A DNA stretch of 64,000 nucleotides from Nesterenkonia haasae (lineage in GTDB: Bacteria; Actinomycetota; Actinomycetes; Actinomycetales; Micrococcaceae): the NCBI RefSeq assembly GCF_010119385.1, contig NZ_VFIE01000019.1, positions 200,302-264,301 of the forward strand, in the 5' to 3' direction. Made by a program: the position numbers and the translations under genes. Each line of letters begins with the position of its first letter. Position 1 is the stretch's first letter. Shown here piece by piece: positions 52,664 through 60,296 of this stretch. The notes under the pieces are model-generated. The model was not told the origin of the DNA. It searched no databases and was given only the letters and a program-made list of their open reading frames with translations.

Positions 52664-53464
52664 CTACTCCGTGGGATCGGCCGGGGCTTCACTGGTCGCG
52701 TCTGCTGAATCTTGGTGCCCCCTCCGTGAAGGTTTCGATTCGGCCGCACGCTCCTCTTGACACTCCCGGGATTTACTTGCTTTCGCTGCATCCTTGGCGT
52801 GTCCATCCCGCGAAAACACCTTGATCCCACCGTGGATGTCTTCATTCCACTTCTTGTGAGTATCGCGGATATCACGAAGCGCCTTGGCCGCGTGGTGGAC
52901 ACCCAAGACTTCCGTGTAGATGCGCGCTTCGTAGGGGTGGAGATCAATTACAACGTCGCTGTTTCGACGTTCGCCCTCTAGACTTTCGTATGTGACGACG
53001 CCCCTGTAAATCATTGGCATGTCGGCTCGCCCTGCTCGAGCCGTCGCGACGTCAAACACCGTTCGCCATTCCTGACCCGGCGCCAAAAAAGAAATCGCCT
53101 CGGGAAGTACAACTGCTTCAACGCCTTCTGCGCCGTTCGTTCGGTTCAAGGCGGGTTCGAATGAGACCTTTATATTGCGACCGGCTGTCTGCCCAAAGTT
53201 CTTCACTACCAAATCGTGGATATGGGAACCTACACCGTTCCCTTCGAGGTAAGCCACCACATAGGGCTGAGACTTCTCGCGTTCCAACGCTTTGGACTGT
53301 TCGCGGGCTGATGACGCTTCCCCCAACTGCCCCTTCGCAATGCAAAGCGCAACGGCAGCAATAAGAAATGTGAGAGCGGACGTGACAGAGCCTATCCAAT
53401 CCGCGGCACTCGGCCCATTGTCCTGGAGTGCCTGCACCAGGTCTGCCACTTGTTCATCAGTCAT
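52664..53464 (-). CDS. Membrane-anchored protein of unknown function in the restriction locus
   Basis: This is a 266-residue protein with one N-terminal membrane span (VTSALTFLIAAVALCIAKGQL, about residues 27-47) and a short charged coiled-coil (EASSAREQSKALEREKSQ). A beta-rich soluble domain follows (PYVVAYLEGNGVGSHIHDLVVKNFGQTAGRNIKVSFEP to about residue 190), then a long Lys/Glu/Ala-rich disordered tail. I do not recognise a catalytic motif. It sits between hsdS and the toxin-antitoxin pair on the same strand, so it may be an accessory defence protein or passenger. Confidence 0.75.
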   Translation of the reverse strand: MTDEQVADLVQALQDNGPSAADWIGSVTSALTFLIAAVALCIAKGQLGEASSAREQSKALEREKSQPYVVAYLEGNGVGSHIHDLVVKNFGQTAGRNIKVSFEPALNRTNGAEGVEAVVLPEAISFLAPGQEWRTVFDVATARAGRADMPMIYRGVVTYESLEGERRNSDVVIDLHPYEARIYTEVLGVHHAAKALRDIRDTHKKWNEDIHGGIKVFSRDGHAKDAAKASKSRECQEERAAESKPSRRGHQDSADATSEAPADPTE

Positions 53465-53492
53465 ATATCAAGTCTGCCAAAGACCATTACAA

Positions 53493-53768
53493 TCACGGAC
53501 TTCGACGCCCCGGACTTGTTTCGAATGAGTCTGACCCGTAGCGCACGAGGTTGAAAAACCCCGAGGCATAATCCCCGAGTAGACGCGCATGGCGCCGAAG
53601 GTCAAGCACGAGGTTCGAGACCCGGACGAAATCTCGCCAACCCTCAGCGTCCTTGACATCCGGCAAGCATGCAGCCACTTCGCACTCGACAATGTTACTG
53701 AGAGACGAGAACCGCTGCAGCTTCAGGCACGCGAATACGTCCAGACAGCAGCTCGGGAAGCAGCGCAT
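53493..53768 (-). CDS. Possible small ORF overlapping the end of hsdS
   Basis: This 91-codon frame overlaps the hsdS 3' end by 74 bases. Its second half (LPDVKDAEGWRDFVRVSNLVLDL and on through GFFNLVRYG) has a protein-like alternation of charged and hydrophobic residues. A shorter product starting inside is possible. No ribosome site or family supports it strongly; it may be a remnant of an older gene. Confidence 0.25.
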   Translation of the reverse strand: MRCFPSCCLDVFACLKLQRFSSLSNIVECEVAACLPDVKDAEGWRDFVRVSNLVLDLRRHARLLGDYASGFFNLVRYGSDSFETSPGRRSP

Positions 53769-54840
53769 CGCGCAGCGACCCCAACTTCATGTTTTCTTCG
53801 GTCAGGGATGTGATCTCTGAATCCAACGAAGCCAATCTGGCTTCCAACGAATCAATCTCCCGCATCTCAGGCCACGGAACTGGGGCTGACGTCAAACTCT
53901 GTCTATTCATGGAACCAAAAACGGTCCCTTCTTGCTCAAAGGGACGCCAAACTGAGTCTGCGGCCAGTAGTGCGTAAAAGCAGACACTGGGGTACTTGCT
54001 TGTGACTGAAGCTAGCCCGCGCCCAATACAACAGAGTTCTGTCGCGCGATTGAGACGCCCTACTGGCGCGCGAACAGAAATAAGGGTCGCGTTCGCACCG
54101 GCTGTTCGAACGGGCTGGTGGGTCCAGACCCTACGAGAAGGGTGACGAACCCCGAAATCCCTGACTCCCTGATAGAAGGGCAACCCCACTCGGTCCTCGT
54201 TGTATGTACTTCCCGGTGGAGAGCTCCCCATAGTTACGTTGGCAACGTCGGAAAGCACTCGTTTTGCACCCACTGAGTCGCGGAACAGCGACTCCCCTAG
54301 ACTCGCCGCGATGTCGACCGCTCTGCGGTTGGAGTCGATCTTGTCGTCGAGGGCGCCCAGCGTTGCCGCGATGCCCCTTTGCTCGTGTTTGGGCGGTGAT
54401 GGAATCGGCAGCTCTTGTAGGAGATCCATTTGGAGTCGCCCAGTGCCGTGTCCTGCCTCATCAACGAGGTCAAGGACTTCTCGCGACTGAGCTCGTACGG
54501 CGTAGGCCAGAAAGAGCGGATCAAACCGTTCGTGAGGGAGAACTGCTTTGCAATCCTGCCCGAATGCGACTTCTCGGTCAGTGATCCCCATGCGGAACTC
54601 AGTTTTTAGGCTCATCCCCCTTACCACCATTAGAAGAGTCCCAGGTGGAACCAGCCGGGTGCCATTCTCTGCACCGAGTCGTGAGACTCTGCGCTCGGCG
54701 TCCCGAATGCGAAATTCTGTCAAGGAAGCCGCGCTCAGCCAAGGAAGGTCACCACCCCAATATGTGGGTTCAGATGTTCGAGGCGTCCCGCCAGAGAGCC
54801 AGCGACCAGCATCACCAAACCGCACCGTCGCCCAACTCAC
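53695..54840 (-). CDS. hsdS: Type I restriction-modification specificity subunit
   Basis: The protein has 381 residues with two target-recognition domains (about 1-140 and 195-330), each followed by a conserved helix. The first is preceded by LPIPSPPKHEQRGIAATLGALDDKIDSNRR; the second leads into VPWPEMREIDSLEARLASLDSEITSLTEENMKLGSLRDALLPELLSG. Each domain reads half of a bipartite target. The recognised DNA sequence cannot be predicted from here. It overlaps hsdM by four bases. Confidence 0.94.
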   Translation of the reverse strand: MSWATVRFGDAGRWLSGGTPRTSEPTYWGGDLPWLSAASLTEFRIRDAERRVSRLGAENGTRLVPPGTLLMVVRGMSLKTEFRMGITDREVAFGQDCKAVLPHERFDPLFLAYAVRAQSREVLDLVDEAGHGTGRLQMDLLQELPIPSPPKHEQRGIAATLGALDDKIDSNRRAVDIAASLGESLFRDSVGAKRVLSDVANVTMGSSPPGSTYNEDRVGLPFYQGVRDFGVRHPSRRVWTHQPVRTAGANATLISVRAPVGRLNRATELCCIGRGLASVTSKYPSVCFYALLAADSVWRPFEQEGTVFGSMNRQSLTSAPVPWPEMREIDSLEARLASLDSEITSLTEENMKLGSLRDALLPELLSGRIRVPEAAAVLVSQ

Positions 54841-56405
54841 CCCAAACTCCCCAACCGCTCGCGGATGGTTTGCTCGAGGGCGCGGCCGCGGTCGAATTCG
54901 ACGTAGAGCTCGGTTGTGAGACGTGTGATTTTCTCGTCAATGGGTTCGTCGTCGACTTCGACCTCTTCCGCGCCGACGTAGCGTCCGGGAGTGAGCACGA
55001 AATCGTGCTTGGCAATCTCTTCTAGGCCCGCTGCTTTCACGAAGCCGGGGACGTCGCTGTACTCACCGTCCTTATTTCTCCAGGAGTGGTAAGTATCCGA
55101 GATCTTCGCGACGTCGTCATCATCCAGGACGCGCAGCTTGCGAGACGCCATAACACCCAGCTTGCGGGCGTCGATGAACAACACCTCGCCTTGACGCTCC
55201 CGGTGCCCGTTGCCGTGACGGTTCTTGGAGAAGAACCAGAGGCTCACTGGGATACCGGTGTTGAAGAAGAGTCGGTCCGGCATCGCGACAATGCAGTCGA
55301 CTACTTCATCCTCAACGAGCTTGCGGCGGATATCTCCCTCTCCCCCGGACTTGGAAGACAGACTGCCGTTTGCCAGCACAATTCCCGCGGTACCGTTCGG
55401 CGCCAAGTGATGAATGAAGTGTTGGACCCAAGCGAAGTTCGAGTTGCCTTTGGGCGGCAGGCCATACTTCCACCGTGGATCATCGGCCAGCTTGGGATGG
55501 AACCAGTCATCCTGGTTGAATGGCGGGTTCGCGATCACAAAGTCTGCTTTGAGATCCGGGTGTAGATCCTCAGTGAAGGAATCTGCGGACTTGTTGCCCA
55601 GATCGGCCTCGATACCACGGATCGCCAGGTTCATCTTGGCGAGTTTCCACGTGGCGTGCGTGTACTCCTGCCCATAGATGCTGATGTCCCTCTGGTTGCC
55701 CCCATGGGCAGTGACGAACTCTGCTGACTGGACGAACATGCCGCCGGAACCGGACGCAGGGTCATATACCCGACCCGCGTACGGCTCCAACATCTCCACC
55801 AAAGTGCGAACTACAGACCGTGGCGTGTAGAACGCACCAGCGTCCTTACCTGTCTCTTTACCGGCGAATTGCCCGAGGAAGTATTCGTACACTCGGCCGA
55901 GGACGTCGTCGGCCCCGTGATCCTGTGAGGCGGTGAAGCCAATGTTCCCAACGAGGTCAACGAGCTGGCCCAATCTCCCCTGATCGAGTCCCTCCCGGGC
56001 GTAGTTCCTGGGAAGCACTCCACGCAGGGTGGGGTTCTCCTTCTCGATGAGGTCCATGGCGGAATCGATGAGTTCGCCTATGCCTGGTGTCTTGGCTTGC
56101 TCCTGCAGATACTCCCAGCGGGCGTCCTCCGGGACCCAGAAGACGTTGTGGGATGTGTACTCATCCCGGTGTTCCAAAAACTGAGCCAGCTGCTTGGACG
56201 GAATGCCCTCCTCGCGGAGCTCAATCTCAAGGTGTTCACGGCGTTCGGTGAACCGGTCAGAGATGTACTTTAGAAAGATCAGTCCCAGCACTACATGCTT
56301 GTACTCGCTGGGTTCCTGGTTGCCGCGCAGCAGATCTGCTGCTTCCCAGAGCCGCTGCTCGAGAGTCTTGCTGTCACTGTTCTTCTTGGTCTTTACCACG
56401 ATCAT
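54837..56405 (-). CDS. hsdM: Type I restriction-modification DNA methyltransferase subunit
   Basis: This 522-residue N6-adenine methyltransferase has an N-terminal helical domain (LEQRLWEAADLLRGNQEPSEYKHVVLGLIFLKYISDRF). The SAM motif is VYDPASGSGGMFVQSAEF, and the catalytic NPPF motif is DFVIANPPFNQDDWFHP near residue 295. With HsdS it methylates the host target; with HsdR it restricts. It is the first gene of the locus, and hsdS follows with a four-base overlap. The length is normal. Confidence 0.96.
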   Translation of the reverse strand: MIVVKTKKNSDSKTLEQRLWEAADLLRGNQEPSEYKHVVLGLIFLKYISDRFTERREHLEIELREEGIPSKQLAQFLEHRDEYTSHNVFWVPEDARWEYLQEQAKTPGIGELIDSAMDLIEKENPTLRGVLPRNYAREGLDQGRLGQLVDLVGNIGFTASQDHGADDVLGRVYEYFLGQFAGKETGKDAGAFYTPRSVVRTLVEMLEPYAGRVYDPASGSGGMFVQSAEFVTAHGGNQRDISIYGQEYTHATWKLAKMNLAIRGIEADLGNKSADSFTEDLHPDLKADFVIANPPFNQDDWFHPKLADDPRWKYGLPPKGNSNFAWVQHFIHHLAPNGTAGIVLANGSLSSKSGGEGDIRRKLVEDEVVDCIVAMPDRLFFNTGIPVSLWFFSKNRHGNGHRERQGEVLFIDARKLGVMASRKLRVLDDDDVAKISDTYHSWRNKDGEYSDVPGFVKAAGLEEIAKHDFVLTPGRYVGAEEVEVDDEPIDEKITRLTTELYVEFDRGRALEQTIRERLGSLG

Positions 56406-56511
56406 TCACCCTATCGGGAAGAGAGGTAATCGTCCTGGTCCGGGAAAATGGTGTCACTCTCGCAGGTCTCCGAACCTAACCGTCAGTACAGTCAGGATAC
56501 TAATCACGCTC

Positions 56512-57183
56512 TTACCCAAGCACACGGTAGAAGGCCGGCAGCGCGCGCATGTCATGGCGCTTGAGCGCGCCGCGCACGAGACGGTGAAAGCTAGGGCGCA
56601 GGAGCTGGGACAGCAAGAACACTGGAGGGGGTGAGTTGAGTCGAACATAATTGATCAACTCGTAGGGCGAAGCAGAGTTGGCTGGGGTGAGGGCGGTGGA
56701 ATTATCCACACCGATCGTGGAGGTGTACCAGTCGGTCAGACCCTTCCACACGTCCACCGCATTGGCGCTAGATGGAGCCGTGAAGTGGTTGAGCAGGAAA
56801 GTTCCGCGCAGAGTTGCTTCAGTGTCACCGATCTTTGCGGCATTGTTACCGACGAGGCATTCAGTGCCTCCTAGTTGGGCGTACTGCTCACTGTCCCTCA
56901 AGCTGCCTAGATCATCGAAATCGGGCGTTCGGATAAGCAGTGCGAAGTCGTGTCTCGGCACTCCAGGCAGGGGTGGCACCAAGTGCGCGCGCAGCACCCG
57001 TACCGACTCGACGTCGGCGCGATTCTTCAGCTCAGCGGCCGCACCCAAAAGGTGCTTCGCGTAAGCCCGCCGTCGCTGAGTGTTGCGGAAGATCGGGCCC
57101 CGATTTTTCTGAACCGTGAAGGTCACATAGATGAACCCATGTGTTTCGGAAGCGATCAAGGGAAGTGGAAGGCGTTCAGCCAT
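56512..57183 (-). CDS. Unknown protein under TetR control
   Basis: This 223-residue soluble protein has no signal or membrane span. Two halves look alike in outline: GFIYVTFTVQKNRGP...RVLRAHLVPPLPG and DFALLIRTPDFDDLG...GTFLLNHFTAPSSA. The pattern resembles ferredoxin-like alpha/beta-barrel folds (Dabb/EthD-type), but I cannot name the family. The ATG at 57183 has AAGGAG six bases upstream. It is divergent from a TetR gene across a double palindromic operator, so its expression is very likely induced by the TetR ligand. Confidence 0.75.
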   Translation of the reverse strand: MAERLPLPLIASETHGFIYVTFTVQKNRGPIFRNTQRRRAYAKHLLGAAAELKNRADVESVRVLRAHLVPPLPGVPRHDFALLIRTPDFDDLGSLRDSEQYAQLGGTECLVGNNAAKIGDTEATLRGTFLLNHFTAPSSANAVDVWKGLTDWYTSTIGVDNSTALTPANSASPYELINYVRLNSPPPVFLLSQLLRPSFHRLVRGALKRHDMRALPAFYRVLG

Positions 57184-57201
57184 GAGTTTCTCCTTCAAGT
57201 A

Positions 57202-57247
57202 ATGAGTGAGTGCCCACTCAGAATATCATGAGTGGGCACTCACTCAT
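57202..57247. promoter_or_regulatory. Double TetR operator forming a 19-bp perfect inverted repeat
   Basis: The arms 57202-57220 and 57229-57247 are perfect reverse complements around an 8-base AT-rich centre. Each arm contains its own palindrome, TGAGTG-CC-CACTCA (57207-57220) and TGAGTG-GG-CACTCA (57229-57242). That gives two operators, one facing each divergent gene, and suggests cooperative binding of two TetR dimers. Confidence 0.8.
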
Positions 57248-57260
57248 ATAGAATGGGAGG

Positions 57261-57884
57261 ATGTCTGCGAATCAAGCGATGCGCGAACGATTGGTGGTCG
57301 CCGCACTGGAGTCCATGCGTACCCGTGGGGTAGCCGGGACCACCACAAAGTCTGTTGCGCGTCTGGCTGGCGTGGCTGAAGGCAGCATCTACAATCACTT
57401 CGCCAATCGGTCAGAGCTGATCGTCGAGGCATTTTCACAAGCCACAGGTGATTTGCGGCAACACGCGCGTAGCTTGAGTGACATGGTTGGGGTCCGCACG
57501 GTAGAGGACAATATCGTCGGCCTTATGGAAGCTATCGTTCATTTCTTCCGAGAGTTCTCGCCGATGTTGGGTTCAATTTTGGGTGATCCCAAGCTCCGCG
57601 AATGGCTCACACGAGCAGAACTTAGGGACGCAGACGGCGAGACACTCAGTCCTGCGACGGGCATCAAAGAGCTGGGCACATACCTCGAGAAGGAGCATGG
57701 TGAAGGCAGACTCCCTTCTCGCCCATCGTGGCCCGCCGCTGCAGCTATGCTCATCGGTGCCTGCCAGCAGTATGTGTATTTAGAGCAGTTGACTCAAGGT
57801 GGCATTCATCAAGTGATGCCGACTCCTGAGCGAAGTGACGCCGAGTTCGCGGCGGAAGTTTTTGCCACCCTGTTCGGCCAGTGA
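57261..57884 (+). CDS. TetR/AcrR-family transcriptional regulator
   Basis: The protein has 207 residues. The helix-turn-helix reads LVVAALESMRTRGVAGTTTKSVARLAGVAEGSIYNHFANRSELIVEAF, and a helical ligand domain follows. The ATG lies directly after GGGAGG with almost no spacing, and only 13 bases after the operator, so the transcript may be leaderless; an in-frame ATG at 57279 is an alternative. It is divergent from the unknown gene at 57183 and most likely represses both. Confidence 0.9.
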   Translation: MSANQAMRERLVVAALESMRTRGVAGTTTKSVARLAGVAEGSIYNHFANRSELIVEAFSQATGDLRQHARSLSDMVGVRTVEDNIVGLMEAIVHFFREFSPMLGSILGDPKLREWLTRAELRDADGETLSPATGIKELGTYLEKEHGEGRLPSRPSWPAAAAMLIGACQQYVYLEQLTQGGIHQVMPTPERSDAEFAAEVFATLFGQ

Positions 57885-57968
57885 GGCTGGCATCTAGCAC
57901 GGACCGAATTCATGCCCGAAGCCACCTGGCACGCATCATCGCGTGGCCCAGCATTGCCTAGACACGTG

Positions 57969-58358
57969 CTACTGATCGCGGAGTTCGCGGCGGGCCTGGC
58001 CGATGATTCGATCGCGGCGAAAGATCCGTTCCAAATGCTCCAGCTGGGCGTCCACTTCGGGCTTGCCTGCAGAGAAGGACTCCAGGGTCTCCCGGTAGCG
58101 CTCCTCGAAGAGTGTCCAGTCCTCGGCCTCGAGGCTGGGAGCGACCTCTCTGAGCTCCTCGATGGCGCGCTGGGCCTCGGTGCCCTGGGCGTGGGCCTCA
58201 GCGGTGACGTCGGCAAGCAGCTGCAGCAGCGCTGAACGGTCCAACAATCCGGACTTTTCCTCATCATCGCGGTAGAGCCAATTGATCCCGTAGAGGAAAA
58301 ACAAGAACACCAGCACCGACCCGAAGGCCAACAGCAGTATCTCCCACCACTGATCCAC
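57969..58358 (-). CDS. Small single-span membrane protein
   Basis: This 129-residue protein has an N-terminal span (WWEILLLAFGSVLVFLFFLYGINWLY, residues 4-29) and an acidic helical cytoplasmic domain rich in Glu and Arg. GTG start behind GGGGAG. The family is not recognised. It lies between the sugar isomerase gene and the island and probably marks the return to core genes. Confidence 0.7.
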   Translation of the reverse strand: MDQWWEILLLAFGSVLVFLFFLYGINWLYRDDEEKSGLLDRSALLQLLADVTAEAHAQGTEAQRAIEELREVAPSLEAEDWTLFEERYRETLESFSAGKPEVDAQLEHLERIFRRDRIIGQARRELRDQ

Positions 58359-58410
58359 ACCGCTCCCCTTAAATCGTCTTCGCCGTGGTCCAAGAGTCTA
58401 GACGATGCCC

Positions 58411-59220
58411 TCAGACCTGGCCGAGGTGTTTACGGGCGAACTCCAGTGATTCCGCCAGCATTCGTTCACGGTCTCCCACTTCGCGGGCAGACCGGGTGGC
58501 GACCTCTACAGCTACCGCGCCCTGGAACCCGTTGCCACCGAAATCGGGCTGTGCGAGGAGCTCGATGGCCTCCACTACCCGCTGGTTCCCATGGCCGGGC
58601 ACCAGGTGGTCATCTTTGAAACCGTTGGACCAACCATCGGTCAGGTGCACATGCCGCAGCCGGGACCCTAGTTCTTTCACAGCTTCATAGGAGTCGTCCT
58701 CTGCTGTGGCGGCGTGGGAGAAGTCCCAGGTCACATGTCTGAATCCGTGAGGTACGGGATTCCAGTGCGGGAGGTACATAGTGGCCTCACGCCCGCCGGC
58801 CCGCCACGGGTACATGTTCTCCACCGCGACCATCACGCCGGTGCGCTCCTCGATCTCTTTGATACCGGAGGCGAATTCGGAGGCATAAGTGCCCTGCCAC
58901 CGGAAAGGCGGGTGCGCAACGACCACATCGCACCCAACCTGCTGGGCCAGCAGAGCAGACTTGCGGATCTTGTCCCAGGCGGTGCCCCATACCTGCTGGG
59001 TGAGCAGAAGGGTGGGGGCATGAATGGACTTCACCGGCATGCCGAACCGCCACGCCCATTCGTTGAGCACATCAGCCTGTTGGGTTTCAGCCCGATGGGT
59101 GACCATGATTTCCACGCCGTCGTAGCCCAGGTCTTCAGCTATGGAGAACGTTTCGGCGACTCCCATCGGGTAGACCGAGGAGGAAGAGAGCGTCACGGGG
59201 ATGCGCGGCAGCTCAGGCAC
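58411..59220 (-). CDS. Sugar phosphate isomerase/epimerase-family protein
   Basis: This TIM-barrel protein has about 269 residues. It starts PELPRIPVTLSSSSVYPMGVAETFSIAEDLGYDGVEIMV and has VAVENMYPWRAGG (Glu ligand) and RHVTWDFSHAATAEDDSYEAV (Asp and His), with LRHVHLTDGWSN (His). The GTG at 59220 has GGAG seven bases upstream and overlaps the end of the Ppx/GppA gene; an ATG at 59226 is the alternative. The tight link with Ppx/GppA suggests co-expression, but no shared pathway is obvious. Confidence 0.88.
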   Translation of the reverse strand: MPELPRIPVTLSSSSVYPMGVAETFSIAEDLGYDGVEIMVTHRAETQQADVLNEWAWRFGMPVKSIHAPTLLLTQQVWGTAWDKIRKSALLAQQVGCDVVVAHPPFRWQGTYASEFASGIKEIEERTGVMVAVENMYPWRAGGREATMYLPHWNPVPHGFRHVTWDFSHAATAEDDSYEAVKELGSRLRHVHLTDGWSNGFKDDHLVPGHGNQRVVEAIELLAQPDFGGNGFQGAVAVEVATRSAREVGDRERMLAESLEFARKHLGQV

Positions 59221-60274
59221 TAGCATGCTCCACGGCGATCGCCTTCACATCCTTATGGGTCGGTCGGCGCAACTCGGTGGCCAAATCCACGTGACCCACT
59301 GCAGGGGCATGGGAAATCTGCACATTGACCTCCCTGGCCAGGGTGTCAAGGCGGCGCAGGATCAGGCCCTCCCGCAGCGCCCATGGGCAGATGGTCAGTT
59401 CCTCGATCCCGAAGGTCTTCATCGCTGTCTCCGCCACGAGCGCACCTGCGAACACCTGGTCCGCTCGCATCTCTGAGACTCCGGGAAGCTTTGCACGTTC
59501 CTTGGAGGGCAACTCCGCCAACTGCTTGACCAGCGGTTTGAGGTCTTTCAACGCCAGCGTCCGCTGGACATAGGGTCCCTCTGCCGAAGGCTCCGCACCG
59601 GTCAGTCGGGCCAAGGAACGGAACGTCTTGGACGTGGCGGTGACTTCCAGCTGCTGTTTCAGCTGCGGGAATTCGCGCCGAGCCGCCTCCATCTCTTCGC
59701 GCACATAGCTCTTGAGCTCTTTGACCTCAGTCTTGCTCGGTGGGGCACCGTCCTGCATGGTGCTGGGCAGGAAATCCCGGGTCAGCCGGCCTGCGCCCAG
59801 TGGAACCGACAGCGCCGTGGACGGCATCTCATTCTGGCCATAGGCCAGTTCCAGTGATCCGCCTCCAATGTCGAAATTGAGGATGTGACCTGCCGACCAG
59901 CCCCGCCAACGCCGTACGGCGAAGAACGTCATGGCTGACTCCTGGGAGCCGGTGAGTTCAGTCAGTTCCACATCTGCCGCCGTCTGCACGCGGCTGATCA
60001 CCTCAGCACCATTGGGCGCCTCACGAATAGCAGAGGTGCAGAAACTGAGCATGTCTTCGGCCCGGTGACGGGCAGCGAAGCGCACCGCCTCGGAGATGAA
60101 CCCAACGAGTTCCTGCTGGCCCTCCTCCGTGATGGCACCTGAGCTGTCTAAGAACTTCACCAGGGACAACGGGCGCTTATGCGAGGCGAACGCCGCGGGC
60201 TTCGCCCCGATATAGGCATCCACCAGCAGAAGATGCACGGTGTTGGAGCCGATGTCTAGAACGCCGAGTCGCAT
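59213..60274 (-). CDS. Ppx/GppA-family exopolyphosphatase/pppGpp phosphatase
   Basis: This is a 353-residue member of the ASKHA fold. The N-terminal phosphate loop is VLDIGSNTVHLLLVD, the second is LNFDIGGGSLELAYG near residue 150, and the catalytic Glu is expected in the ELTGSQESAMTFF region (residue about 120). It hydrolyses polyphosphate or converts pppGpp to ppGpp; at this length (about 350) it lacks the C-terminal HD-like domain of longer enzymes. The overlap with the downstream isomerase gene suggests one transcript. Confidence 0.9.
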   Translation of the reverse strand: MRLGVLDIGSNTVHLLLVDAYIGAKPAAFASHKRPLSLVKFLDSSGAITEEGQQELVGFISEAVRFAARHRAEDMLSFCTSAIREAPNGAEVISRVQTAADVELTELTGSQESAMTFFAVRRWRGWSAGHILNFDIGGGSLELAYGQNEMPSTALSVPLGAGRLTRDFLPSTMQDGAPPSKTEVKELKSYVREEMEAARREFPQLKQQLEVTATSKTFRSLARLTGAEPSAEGPYVQRTLALKDLKPLVKQLAELPSKERAKLPGVSEMRADQVFAGALVAETAMKTFGIEELTICPWALREGLILRRLDTLAREVNVQISHAPAVGHVDLATELRRPTHKDVKAIAVEHASA

Positions 60275-60296
60275 GAGATACCCTCCGGGTGCTCCG

